Below, one piece after another: positions 16,565 to 22,896 of a stretch of DNA of 28,672 nucleotides. A program made the translations under genes and the position numbers. Numbering within the stretch: the first letter of the stretch is position 1; every line of letters begins with the position of its first letter. The stretch comes from GCA-2770975 sp050248915 (GTDB lineage: Bacteria > Cyanobacteriota > Sericytochromatia > UBA7694): NCBI GenBank assembly GCA_050248915.1, contig JBFWRL010000061.1, forward strand, positions 1-28,672, written 5' to 3'. The notes under the pieces were generated by a model that had not been told where the DNA came from, did no database searches, and saw nothing but the letters and a program-made list of their open reading frames with translations.

Positions 16565-17171
16565 GGACTTTTTTCTCCTTCTTAATGGCATCCTTCTTGG
16601 GGTTAAGGATCATAATAATCCGTTGCCCTTCCAGCTTTGGCTCCCGTTCAAAAGCAGACAATTCTTCGGTATCTGTCGAAAAACGAAGCAGCAACTGGAT
16701 AGCAAGATCGGCATGCTGTGCCTCACGGCCCCGAAGACGTACGGTCATTTTGACTTTGTGTCCAGCTTCGAGAAACTGAGTTAAACGCTTGAGCCGGACC
16801 TGATAATCGTGTTCACCGATCTTGTAGCTCAGGGTGATTTCTTTTAATCCTGCTGAATGCTGTTTTTTGCGGGCATCTTTCAGGCGCTTATCCAGTTCGT
16901 AGCGGTGACGGCCATAATCCAACAGTTTACAAACCGGAGGGCTTGAGGCATTGGTTACCATCACCAGATCAAATCCATTTTCGCGGGCCTGTCGCAAGGC
17001 CTCGCTGGTGGGCATCACGCCCAGGACTTCGCCTGTTTCCGAAATCAGTCTTACTTCTTTGGCATAAATCTGCTCGTTGACGGGTAAGCCTTTATTCGTA
17101 CTGTTGTTGTTGCTATTGCTATTGCTGTTACTGTTGTTCTTCGTGATAGCCGTAGTTATCCTGCCTTTCAA
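16554..17171 (-). CDS. infC: Translation initiation factor IF-3
   Basis: About 205 aa. IF-3 binds the 30S subunit and checks start-codon and initiator-tRNA pairing. Seen are the N-domain (VNEQIYAKEVRLISETGEVL, then VTNASSPPVCKLLDYGRHRY), the Lys/Arg-rich linker, and the C-domain (EITLSYKIGEHDYQVRLKRL, then VRLRGREAQH). The start is uncertain: no ATG is available, TTG at 17169-17171 is the longest option, and an ATC near ITKNN would imitate the rare infC start known in other bacteria. The first 30 residues include an Asn/Ser-only tract encoded by a simple repeat (about 17100-17145), unusual for IF-3. First gene of infC-rpmI-rplT. Confidence 0.95.
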   Translation of the reverse strand: MKGRITTAITKNNSNSNSNSNNNSTNKGLPVNEQIYAKEVRLISETGEVLGVMPTSEALRQARENGFDLVMVTNASSPPVCKLLDYGRHRYELDKRLKDARKKQHSAGLKEITLSYKIGEHDYQVRLKRLTQFLEAGHKVKMTVRLRGREAQHADLAIQLLLRFSTDTEELSAFEREPKLEGQRIIMILNPKKDAIKKEKKVHES

Positions 17172-17422
17172 AAATCTGGATCCATTGGATGAATATGACG
17201 ATCATCAGCTATTTCTCAGACTTAAAAGCCCTTAACAGAGCCTTTAACAGAGCATGTCAGACCTTGCCAGACTTGCCTTGTTAGACTGGGCCGAACCGGC
17301 CTTATTAGACTGGGTCGAACCTGCCAGATAGAGAGAAACAGGTGTTTATGATTACGCTTAGCTTATATTGTGCCACAAGCGTACTCAGATCGGAATGTAT
17401 TGTAACATAATCACCTCAGCGA
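17172..17422. other. infC leader region with direct repeats
   Basis: No gene is seen. The minus strand would carry the leader of the infC operon. It contains short direct repeats (see 17231-17321) and no convincing -35/-10 pair; TATAAG on the minus strand near 17365-17370 is a weak -10 candidate. Translation-factor operons often have regulated leaders, so a structured leader is plausible. Confidence 0.5.
17231..17321 (-). repeat. Direct repeats in the infC leader
   Basis: Two 23-bp units at 17275-17297 and 17299-17321 share the core TTAGACTGGG followed by C/T CGAACC and differ at only two positions. CTTAACAGAGCC/CTTTAACAGAGC form a second short pair at 17231-17252. Between the 23-bp units, GGCCG-GTT-CGGCC can form a small hairpin on the minus strand. 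Confidence 0.75.
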
Positions 17423-17761
17423 TCAGAACGGCAAGCGGAGATCTTGGACAGGATTTTTATGTGCCAATCCCTGGGCCTGCAAAGAAACAGGGTAGCGCAA
17501 TTGTTGCAACCAATTGAAAATACGCGGTTGGGGCGCAATAAACTGCCACTGGGCTCCGGCCTGTTGCAGGGGCCGAAAAAGATGCAAAAGTGAATCTTCT
17601 AAACGGCTACAGGGACTAAAATCGACACAAAAGTTCCGCCAACCCTGTTGCATCAGATTCAGGCATTCCCTTTCAAAAATCGCCACATCTTCGTGATCAA
17701 CCTGGCCATGTAATTCCAAACGCACCACACCTGGGACATCTTGATGAATCACTAAATGCAT
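17423..17761 (-). CDS. STAS-domain-like small protein
   Basis: 112 aa from the ATG at 17759-17761, chosen because AGGGAG lies 6 nt upstream; a longer in-frame start would add 15 unlikely residues. The pattern VVRLELHGQVDHEDVAIFER, then NFCVDFSPCSRLEDSLLHLF, then a beta-alpha ending (WQFIAPQPRIFNWLQQL), matches the STAS fold of anti-sigma-factor antagonists. The usual phosphorylated Ser/Thr of the D-S-S/T-G motif is not clearly kept; the region reads RLEDSLLHL. It may be a degenerate, non-switching STAS protein. No kinase or phosphatase partner lies beside it. Confidence 0.6.
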   Translation of the reverse strand: MHLVIHQDVPGVVRLELHGQVDHEDVAIFERECLNLMQQGWRNFCVDFSPCSRLEDSLLHLFRPLQQAGAQWQFIAPQPRIFNWLQQLRYPVSLQAQGLAHKNPVQDLRLPF

Positions 17762-17796
17762 CGTCTGCTCCCTCTTCTCTCCGTGATCGTGGCCTG

Positions 17797-17826
17797 ATCT
17801 TAGCACAAAGCGAGGAATTTACTCAA
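17797..17826 (-). promoter_or_regulatory. Possible promoter of the STAS-like gene
   Basis: On the minus strand TTGAGT (17821-17826), an 18-bp spacer and TAAGAT (17797-17802), about 35 bp upstream of the ATG. Confidence 0.45.
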
Positions 17827-17837
17827 ATCCCTTTGGC

Positions 17838-17866
17838 TTGGTTTTCAATCGGGACTTTGTTAGAAT
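17838..17866 (+). promoter_or_regulatory. Promoter of the ArsR-family gene
   Basis: TTGGTT (17838-17843), a 17-bp spacer, TAGAAT (17861-17866). It lies back to back with the STAS-gene promoter and about 90 bp upstream of the ATG at 17955. Confidence 0.55.
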
Positions 17867-17870
17867 CAAG

Positions 17871-17909
17871 ATCAAAAGGCTTCAATCTGAACAAAGACAG
17901 CCTTTTGAT
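17871..17909 (+). promoter_or_regulatory. 11-bp perfect inverted repeat in the arsR-type leader
   Basis: ATCAAAAGGCT (17871-17881) and AGCCTTTTGAT (17899-17909) are perfect complements separated by 17 bases. They lie directly after the -10 box, so this could be an operator or a leader hairpin. Its function is unproven. Confidence 0.6.
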
Positions 17910-17954
17910 TCCTTCCCGCCATTTATCCCTTGCTTAAAGTTGGTCAAATACCCC

Positions 17955-18233
17955 ATGTCCCTCAACCAAGATCAGGTCGAAAAAATCGCCAAAGCCCTGG
18001 CGGACGAGCGGCGTTTGCATATTCTGCGCAGCATTCGCGAGCGCCAGAATCTGGTCTGCAACGAAATCCAGGAAGTTTGCCCGCTCTCCCAGCCCACCAT
18101 CTCACACCATGTCAAAATTTTGACGGAAGCGGGTTTGGTCAAGGCTGAAAAAGAAGGCCGTTTCTTGCGTTTGTCTGTCAATCAAGAGGTGCTCGACGCC
18201 TTTACGGGGCAATTGCAAAACTGGTTTCACTAG
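17955..18233 (+). CDS. ArsR-family winged-helix regulator
   Basis: 92 aa from the ATG at 17955; a longer in-frame reading would start inside the promoter. The whole protein is a single winged helix: ALADERRLHILRSIRER, then recognition helix CPLSQPTISHHVKILTEAGL, then the wing KAEKEGRFLRLSV. These proteins are dimeric repressors released by metal or a redox signal. Two cysteines (Cys35 in LVCNE, Cys42 in EVCPL) could sense a thiol-reactive signal, but the classical ELCVCDL arsenic/metal site is absent. The downstream dehydrogenase gene, 119 bp away in the same orientation, has palindromes in its promoter and is the likely target. The stop is TAG. Confidence 0.92.
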   Translation: MSLNQDQVEKIAKALADERRLHILRSIRERQNLVCNEIQEVCPLSQPTISHHVKILTEAGLVKAEKEGRFLRLSVNQEVLDAFTGQLQNWFH

Positions 18234-18271
18234 CCCTTTGACAGACCCTTTGATTTTTTTTGTCTCACATA

Positions 18272-18301
18272 TTGACAAACTTAAATGTTTCGATTTATAA
18301 C
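18272..18301 (+). promoter_or_regulatory. Strong promoter of the SDR gene
   Basis: Perfect -35 TTGACA (18272-18277), then a 17- or 18-bp spacer and TTATAA (18295-18300) or TATAAC (18296-18301). The spacer is largely occupied by the palindrome TAAAT-GTTTCG-ATTTA. Confidence 0.75.
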
Positions 18302-18319
18302 TAGAATCAATAGATTGAT
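18282..18319 (+). promoter_or_regulatory. Likely operator region for the ArsR-type repressor
   Basis: Two dyads lie on and just after the promoter: TAAAT-GTTTCG-ATTTA (18282-18297) overlapping the -10, and the perfect ATCAAT-AG-ATTGAT (18306-18319) near the transcript start. The first has the AT-rich form common for ArsR-type operators. A repressor bound here would block RNA polymerase. Confidence 0.55.
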
Positions 18320-18352
18320 ACATTTAAATATATCGAAAAGGAAAACAAAAAT

Positions 18353-19099
18353 ATGTTATTCAAAAACAAACAAATTGTGATCACCGGCGGCAACAGCGGC
18401 ATAGGCCAAGCCACCGCCAAATTATTGGTGGAGCAAGGTGCCAAGGTGCTGATCACAGGGCGCAATCAAGCCACCCTCGATCAGACCGTACAAGCCATTG
18501 GCGACAATATTTTGGCGCTGCAGGCAGATACCGCCCAAATCAGCGATGCCGAGAAACTGGCGGAGTATGTCAAAACCCATTTGGGGCAGCTCGATGGGCT
18601 GTTTATCAACGCGGGTATTGGCCAGTTTGCCCCGCTTGAAGCGGTCACAGAAGCGCATTTTGACAGCCAGTTTAATACCAATGTCAAAGGCGCGTTTTTT
18701 ACGCTGCAGAAATTGGCTCCCCTGTTAAAAGACGGCAGCTCGATTGTGTTAAACGCCTCGGTGGTTCATCACAAAGGCTTTGCCACAGCGAGTGTCTATG
18801 CAGCTACCAAAGCCGCTCTGCGCTCCTTTGCTCGCACCTTGGGAGCAGAATTGCTGCCACGGGGCATTCGCATCAATGTGGTCAGCCCGGGCCCGATTGC
18901 CACTCCCATTATTGATCGCATGGGGCTGTCTGAAGCCGAAAAAGAGGGTTTTGTCAGCAGCATCATCGCATCCAACCCCATGAAACGCCAGGGAACGCCC
19001 GACGAAGTGGCGCAAACGGTCAGCTTTTATCTCTCGTCGGCCTCGAGTTATATCACCGGCACGGAATTGCTGGTCGATGGGGGCTTTGGGGAGTTCTAA
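18353..19099 (+). CDS. Short-chain dehydrogenase/reductase (classical SDR)
   Basis: 248 aa, the typical classical SDR length. Cofactor loop TGGNSGIG at residues 11-18 and the NAG motif at 86-88; catalytic Asn110, Ser136, Tyr149 and Lys153 (YAATK). The C-terminus SSYITGTELLVDGGFGEF is typical. It is a cytoplasmic NAD(P)-dependent oxidoreductase; TGRN after the second beta strand suggests NADP preference. The substrate is unknown. The ATG has AAGG 11 nt upstream. Expression is probably under the ArsR-type regulator directly upstream, so the enzyme may answer an electrophile, redox or metal stress; this is inference. Confidence 0.95.
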   Translation: MLFKNKQIVITGGNSGIGQATAKLLVEQGAKVLITGRNQATLDQTVQAIGDNILALQADTAQISDAEKLAEYVKTHLGQLDGLFINAGIGQFAPLEAVTEAHFDSQFNTNVKGAFFTLQKLAPLLKDGSSIVLNASVVHHKGFATASVYAATKAALRSFARTLGAELLPRGIRINVVSPGPIATPIIDRMGLSEAEKEGFVSSIIASNPMKRQGTPDEVAQTVSFYLSSASSYITGTELLVDGGFGEF

Positions 19100-19107
19100 C
19101 AGAGATT

Positions 19108-19148
19108 ATGAGCGGCTTGGGCCTGTATAGGGCATGCGGGCCGCTCAT
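19108..19148 (+). terminator. Possible terminator hairpin of the SDR gene
   Basis: ATGAGCGGC (19108-19116) pairs perfectly with GCCGCTCAT (19140-19148) across a 23-base loop, 8 bp after the stop. It is followed by TTCG rather than a long T-run, so it is not a classical terminator. It merges into repeat module A. Confidence 0.45.
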
Positions 19149-19298
19149 TTCGCACATCCATGTGCTGCATTCACTACAGCACCTTCGGTGCTAAGTAAGC
19201 GCCTTCTACACATCGCCAAAGGAACTTTGGCTCTGCTAGAAGCGGTTAAGAGTCACCCCGCCTTTCGCCCTCGTGGCGCGGCGGGGCTCCTGTTGCCC
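19138..19298 (+). repeat. Dispersed hairpin repeat, module A (copy 2)
   Basis: Matches the minus strand of 3829-3917: CGCACATCCATGTGC near the start and the nested CCCCGCC/GGCGGGG stem at 19256-19286. About 73 bases absent from copy 1 are inserted in the middle. The insert contains AGCACC-TTC-GGTGCT and GCCAAAG-GAA-CTTTGGC, both perfect small hairpins. Confidence 0.75.
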
Positions 19299-19375
19299 GC
19301 ATCACCCTATTCAGGCCAAGTCCCTTATCGTTCACAATCTCTGTATAAAAACGAACCCGGCATCACGCCAAATTC

Positions 19376-19451
19376 CCCTGAGCGTTTCCCTGAGACGTCT
19401 GTCGGGCTTTGCCTGAGCGGAGCCGAAGGAGAGTCGAGACAGGCGAAGGGA
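19376..19451 (+). repeat. Dispersed hairpin repeat, module B (copy 2)
   Basis: Contains GCGTTTCCCTGAG with TGTCGGG, and CCTGAGCGGAGCCGAAGG, the same blocks as 3980-4040 but in swapped order. It ends 7 bp before the cupin stop codon. Confidence 0.6.
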
Positions 19452-19457
19452 GACATT

Positions 19458-20147
19458 TTAGCCGATCTGGTAGGTGCCGTGAAACATGGGGTGGGCTTTT
19501 TCGAGGGCACCGACGGAGCTAAAGACATGTAAAGGCAGCACAATCAGGCGCTCGCCATCGGTTTCAAAATGGTGGGGGCACATTTTTTCGAGCAAGATGA
19601 TCTGCCCCGGAAAGAGTTCGGTTTTGAAAGAGTGTTTGTCCATGCCCACATGGCACCAACCGTGGCCCTGCAAGACGTAAACAATGCGCACCGTGGAGTG
19701 AATATGGTGAACCTGTTCAGAGGAATAAGGCGGCATATCCAAGAGCTGCAGGGTGGGGTCGCCCACGCGCTCGGGCGGAAAGACCTGGCGGGTGGCGCAG
19801 CCGTTGACATAAGGCAAATTGGCCTGGGTCGAAAGACCCGACATTTTGTTTTCGGGCATATAGCCCCGGATCACTGTGGCCAGCCAAGCACTGGTAATGT
19901 CAACCGGCCCCCGTTTGAGCATCGCTTCTTGTTTGTCTTGGGAGAGATAAAAGACACAATCGCCGCGTTCGACAGAGATCGTGTGGCCCCCCGCATAAAG
20001 GGTATAAAAATACAGATCTTGTTCACGGGCCGAGAGCTGAAGGGATTCCTGGGGGGCAATAAAGCGCACCCCAAAGCGCTGGGCCAGGTCTGGCAGGGGC
20101 AAGGCCTTGTCGTTATTGGGATTGTCGGATATCCACTCGGTTTTCAT
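19458..20147 (-). CDS. Cupin-domain protein
   Basis: 229 aa, ATG start without a clear Shine-Dalgarno. Two beta-barrel-like halves: residues about 20-110 are a degenerate first half, and about 125-215 carry the recognisable cupin (EQVHHIHSTVRIVYVLQGHG, then FPGQIILLEKMCPHHFETDG, then LPLHVFSS). The two His of H-I-H and the later H-H could bind a metal, but the usual Glu four residues after the HxH is replaced by Arg. The reaction is unknown; cupins include dioxygenases, isomerases and sensors. It lies 40 bp after the RelA/SpoT-type gene on the same strand, so it probably shares that gene's SAM-riboswitch transcript. Confidence 0.8.
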   Translation of the reverse strand: MKTEWISDNPNNDKALPLPDLAQRFGVRFIAPQESLQLSAREQDLYFYTLYAGGHTISVERGDCVFYLSQDKQEAMLKRGPVDITSAWLATVIRGYMPENKMSGLSTQANLPYVNGCATRQVFPPERVGDPTLQLLDMPPYSSEQVHHIHSTVRIVYVLQGHGWCHVGMDKHSFKTELFPGQIILLEKMCPHHFETDGERLIVLPLHVFSSVGALEKAHPMFHGTYQIG

Positions 20148-20187
20148 AGGGGCATTTTAACATGGCCCCGCAGAAAAGGCCCCCAGA

Positions 20188-21282
20188 CTAAACGGTCTGG
20201 ATCGTCTCAATCAATTGCCGTGCCACTGCCCGCGCCATTTTTTCATCGTGGGGATAGTCAATCGATTGGTAAAAACGGGTCAATTTTTCGAGCCGCTCAA
20301 TGCCCAGGGCACTGGAGCGCAAGAGCAAAAAATGGGCCAAGAAGACCAAACTGTAACCCCGCAAAAACACCCCCACCGATTGCCGATCAAATTGCCAGAC
20401 CTTGTGGGTGAATTCAAAATAGGGCTGTATAAACAACAGCAAAGCCTCTCTTTGCCCCAATAAAGCTTCCCGCAGCGGGGCCAATTCGGTCATGTCAACG
20501 GCCTGCAACATGCGCAAGAGATAATCGGGATAAAAATAGTCTTCGCTGAAAGGCACCCCAATTCGCGCGGCAAAATCCTGCTCCAGGGCCCGGACCTCGG
20601 GATCGGCCAACAATTCTTCGAGAGAGAGCTGATCGAGCCCCAAAGCCGCGTCCGACTGCGTGAGTTTTGCTTGCACCTGCTGTTTATACCCGTCGAGGCC
20701 TTGGCGAATGGCCAAAAACTCTGCGTCGGCGATCTCCAATAAACCCGCCACCCGCGAAAAACGGCGACGCAGTTCGGCCGGAATCTGGGCCGCCGTTTTA
20801 TAACCGAGATCGTGTTCAATCTCGGCCCAGGTATGCTGCAAGATGCTGCGGATCTGCAATTCAAAGGCATAGTCTTGGGCATCCGAGACCACCCCTTCTC
20901 CCTTTTTTAAACGGCAGACATAATGCAGCGAGCGGTAGCCAAACTGAGCCACATCCGCACTTTGGCGCTTGTCGATCGAATGGGTATAGTCCACTTCAAA
21001 GGCCTGCTCTACCAGGGCTGCCAATTGTTCAATTGTGTCTTCAAAATAGGTGATGATACGAATCCCCACCAAATCGGTGATTTCAGTCAGCTGGTGATAA
21101 GTCCGATCGGGCCGACGCAATTTGTAGGCCAAACTCTCAGGTGCTTTGATCCGGGAAGACAGGCTGTGAATCTTGAGCGCAGCGTCTTGCAAAAGCACAT
21201 TAAACTGGGCCAAAACCAAGGCCTCCAACGCCACAAGCTGGGGCCGGTCGGCTGAAAATTGCTGCAACAAAGACTGTTTCAT
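20188..21282 (-). CDS. RelA/SpoT-domain nucleotide pyrophosphokinase-like protein (alarmone synthetase type)
   Basis: 364 aa from the ATG at 21280-21282, with AAGGAG 6 nt upstream. Residues 35-165 form the synthetase domain: SRIK at 43-46, DLVGIR at 70-75, GYRSLHY at 115-121, ELQIR at 141-145 and WAEIEHDLGYK at 152-162. In this family the domain moves pyrophosphate from ATP to GDP/GTP. There is no HD hydrolase, TGS or ACT domain, so it is a stand-alone synthetase type with about 190 residues of unrecognised helical C-terminus. An in-frame TTG at 21337-21339 with its own GGAGG would add 19 residues. The gene follows a SAM-type riboswitch and precedes a cupin gene by 40 bp. Toxin-like synthetases share the fold, so the exact product is open. 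Confidence 0.9.
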   Translation of the reverse strand: MKQSLLQQFSADRPQLVALEALVLAQFNVLLQDAALKIHSLSSRIKAPESLAYKLRRPDRTYHQLTEITDLVGIRIITYFEDTIEQLAALVEQAFEVDYTHSIDKRQSADVAQFGYRSLHYVCRLKKGEGVVSDAQDYAFELQIRSILQHTWAEIEHDLGYKTAAQIPAELRRRFSRVAGLLEIADAEFLAIRQGLDGYKQQVQAKLTQSDAALGLDQLSLEELLADPEVRALEQDFAARIGVPFSEDYFYPDYLLRMLQAVDMTELAPLREALLGQREALLLFIQPYFEFTHKVWQFDRQSVGVFLRGYSLVFLAHFLLLRSSALGIERLEKLTRFYQSIDYPHDEKMARAVARQLIETIQTV

Positions 21283-21430
21283 AGCTGTCTCCTTATAATC
21301 TTGCCCGCGCTGACTCAAAGCAGCGGGTCCAGCACACAATACCAGACCTCCGGCTCAGATTGGCTCTCAGCCGAGCAATTCCTGGATCAGGGATGGGCAA
21401 TTCAGGCAGCCACAGAGGCTGCGCAAATCA
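21283..21430 (-). promoter_or_regulatory. Expression platform between riboswitch and RelA/SpoT-type gene
   Basis: 148 nt on the minus strand. It has hairpin GCAGCC-TCTGT-GGCTGC just after the aptamer, a GGAGG site (21347-21351) 7 nt before an in-frame TTG, a second hairpin (CCCGC...GCGGG, about 21304-21327), and AAGGAG (21289-21294) before the ATG. No U-tract terminator is seen, so control is more likely at translation. A small reading frame begins in the P1 3' strand (ATGAGTGATTTG) and runs 22 codons. Confidence 0.5.
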
Positions 21431-21556
21431 CTCATTTGTCAGGCACAGCAGGTGCACCTGGAGGAATTGGCACCGTTTCTCAGCCCTGTTTCTGGACAGA
21501 ATCTGAAAAGGTTGCCCCAGCGTCAACGGGCCCGTCCCTCAGCTGGTCTGAATGAG
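21431..21556 (-). ncRNA. SAM-I (S-box)-like riboswitch aptamer
   Basis: On the minus strand the ends CTCATT (21551-21556) and AATGAG (21431-21436) form the closing P1 stem. Inside, in S-box order, are CTGAGGGACGGGCCC (kink-turn and GGCCC core), GGGGCAACC, and GGTGCCAATTCC, followed by a final hairpin (CAGGTGCACCTG). The length of 126 nt fits. Some bases depart from the textbook S-box (TTGACGCTGGGG where ATGAAACCCGG is usual), so it may be a variant in the SAM clan. A promoter ends just upstream, so the transcript would begin almost at P1. Confidence 0.82.
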
Positions 21557-21567
21557 ATTCAAGCGCT

Positions 21568-21597
21568 ATTGTAATCAAAAGCAGGGTGGGAGTTCAA
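21568..21597 (-). promoter_or_regulatory. Promoter of the riboswitch transcript
   Basis: On the minus strand TTGAAC (21592-21597), an 18-bp spacer, TACAAT (21568-21573). The expected transcript start falls around 21560, a few bases before the P1 stem of the aptamer. Confidence 0.6.
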
Positions 21598-21652
21598 GTC
21601 TTTGTTGGACATTTTTGACATTGAGCTTTGTTTTGCAAATTCAACTGGTGCA

Positions 21653-22867
21653 TCACGGTTTATAAGCCGAAGGGGGTTTGTCTGTCAGACTGATTTTATA
21701 CAGGCGGGGCTCTTCTCCCACATAAGCACTACCAGAACTCACATACATGACCTCTTCGCTGGGATGCAAGGCCATAGCTGTGATTTCATAAGGTTGATTC
21801 GCGCGGTCACACGATGTCAATGCACCGGGTTTTCCATCGTGAGTAAGTGTGCGAACGCATCCACTGTTTCTTTCCAAAAGAAAAAACATCTGTCGTGCTT
21901 TCGAGTAGATCATCTTGTCAATGCGAAATGAGGAAATAAAATCTGGCTTAAATTTATTTGGAAAACCACTCCCAGGCCCAATCAAAGGAGTAACTTTGCT
22001 TTTATTCTCAATTCTGACAATTCCGTGGGTGTCTTCAATAAAAATATACAGTTGATCTTTGTGATCTAAGGTCAAACTATGCCCACCACGAACACATGAA
22101 CTGAAATCTGGGCGATAAGAATTTGCGCACACCTCATATGGACTGGCATTTAAACTATAAATAAGTTCCCCAGAAGGTTTAAGAAGATAATAAACAGGAT
22201 CTCGAACTTCATCTGCCACATAGATTTGGTCGTAGGAATCTATGGCCAAACGTTGAGGAACAGAAAACGGATATTTACTCTTATCATTTTTCCAAGCGTG
22301 AGTATAAACCTGCCCATCAGGACTCAACCAGCGCAAAACCCCGTTTTTATAATCTAAAAACCAGAGATTACCTTTGCTGTCAAAAGCCGCATCATAAGAA
22401 TAACTCAATTGAGCTTCTTTTGCAGGGCCATCTTTGTAACCTTTGACTCCTGTCCCCAAAACAGTTTTAATCTGACCTTCGGTTGTCATTTTACGAATAC
22501 GTCCATCAAATGCATCAAAGTACAAACTTCCCTGTTTATCAAACGTATGTAGCTCAAAGAGAGCTATTTTAGCCTGTTCAAGCGATCCATCTTCAGAACC
22601 GGGTTGCCCCTTAATCAAGAGCTGAGGCGGATGAAACAAAGGGAATTGTGGCGTTGCATCGGGATTTGGCAAGGAAGTGGCGGTGGGGAATATGCTCAGA
22701 GACGGTGACACACTCGGTACAGGAGACGGAGATACAACCACTTGAGAGGGCTGAATAGATGGCGTGGAAAAAGAAACCTGTGGGTTGGGTGTACTACCTG
22801 GATTGGGAGATAAAGGCTGACAAGCAGCCAATAGCAAACAGATTGTAGCAGCAAAAAAACGGTCCAT
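21653..22867 (-). CDS. NHL-like beta-propeller lipoprotein
   Basis: 404 aa, ATG with GAGGGA 6 nt upstream. Lipobox LAAC at about residues 13-16. Residues 17-75 are a Pro/Ser/Thr-rich linker that would lift the domain off the membrane. The rest has degenerate NHL blades: FDGRIRKM, VLGTGVKGYKDGPAKEAQLS, then LAIDSYDQIYVAD and LTLDHKDQLYIF. Blades are less regular than in the 13764-14897 protein. It lies 29 bp after the related lipoprotein gene on the same strand, so the two form a unit and probably arose by duplication. Likely a surface binding protein; the ligand is unknown. Confidence 0.85.
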   Translation of the reverse strand: MDRFFAATICLLLAACQPLSPNPGSTPNPQVSFSTPSIQPSQVVVSPSPVPSVSPSLSIFPTATSLPNPDATPQFPLFHPPQLLIKGQPGSEDGSLEQAKIALFELHTFDKQGSLYFDAFDGRIRKMTTEGQIKTVLGTGVKGYKDGPAKEAQLSYSYDAAFDSKGNLWFLDYKNGVLRWLSPDGQVYTHAWKNDKSKYPFSVPQRLAIDSYDQIYVADEVRDPVYYLLKPSGELIYSLNASPYEVCANSYRPDFSSCVRGGHSLTLDHKDQLYIFIEDTHGIVRIENKSKVTPLIGPGSGFPNKFKPDFISSFRIDKMIYSKARQMFFLLERNSGCVRTLTHDGKPGALTSCDRANQPYEITAMALHPSEEVMYVSSGSAYVGEEPRLYKISLTDKPPSAYKP

Positions 22868-22896
22868 CTTAATTCCCTCTGTAACTCAACGACTAC

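Larger units (their letters stand above)
19100..19457. other. Convergent intergenic region with hairpin repeats
   Basis: This 358-bp gap lies between the SDR gene (plus) and the cupin gene (minus). No credible gene is seen. It carries modules A and B of the dispersed repeat, inverted relative to 3829-4040, plus extra hairpins. Confidence 0.7.

Noticed and set aside
17275..17330. GGTTCGACC/GGTTCGGCC on the minus strand as tRNA T-arms
   Set aside because: No acceptor, D or anticodon stems surround them, and the motif simply repeats every 24 bp.
21259..21555. 98-codon plus-strand frame over the riboswitch region
   Set aside because: It starts inside the synthetase gene on the opposite strand, its composition is not protein-like, and the minus-strand aptamer explains the region.
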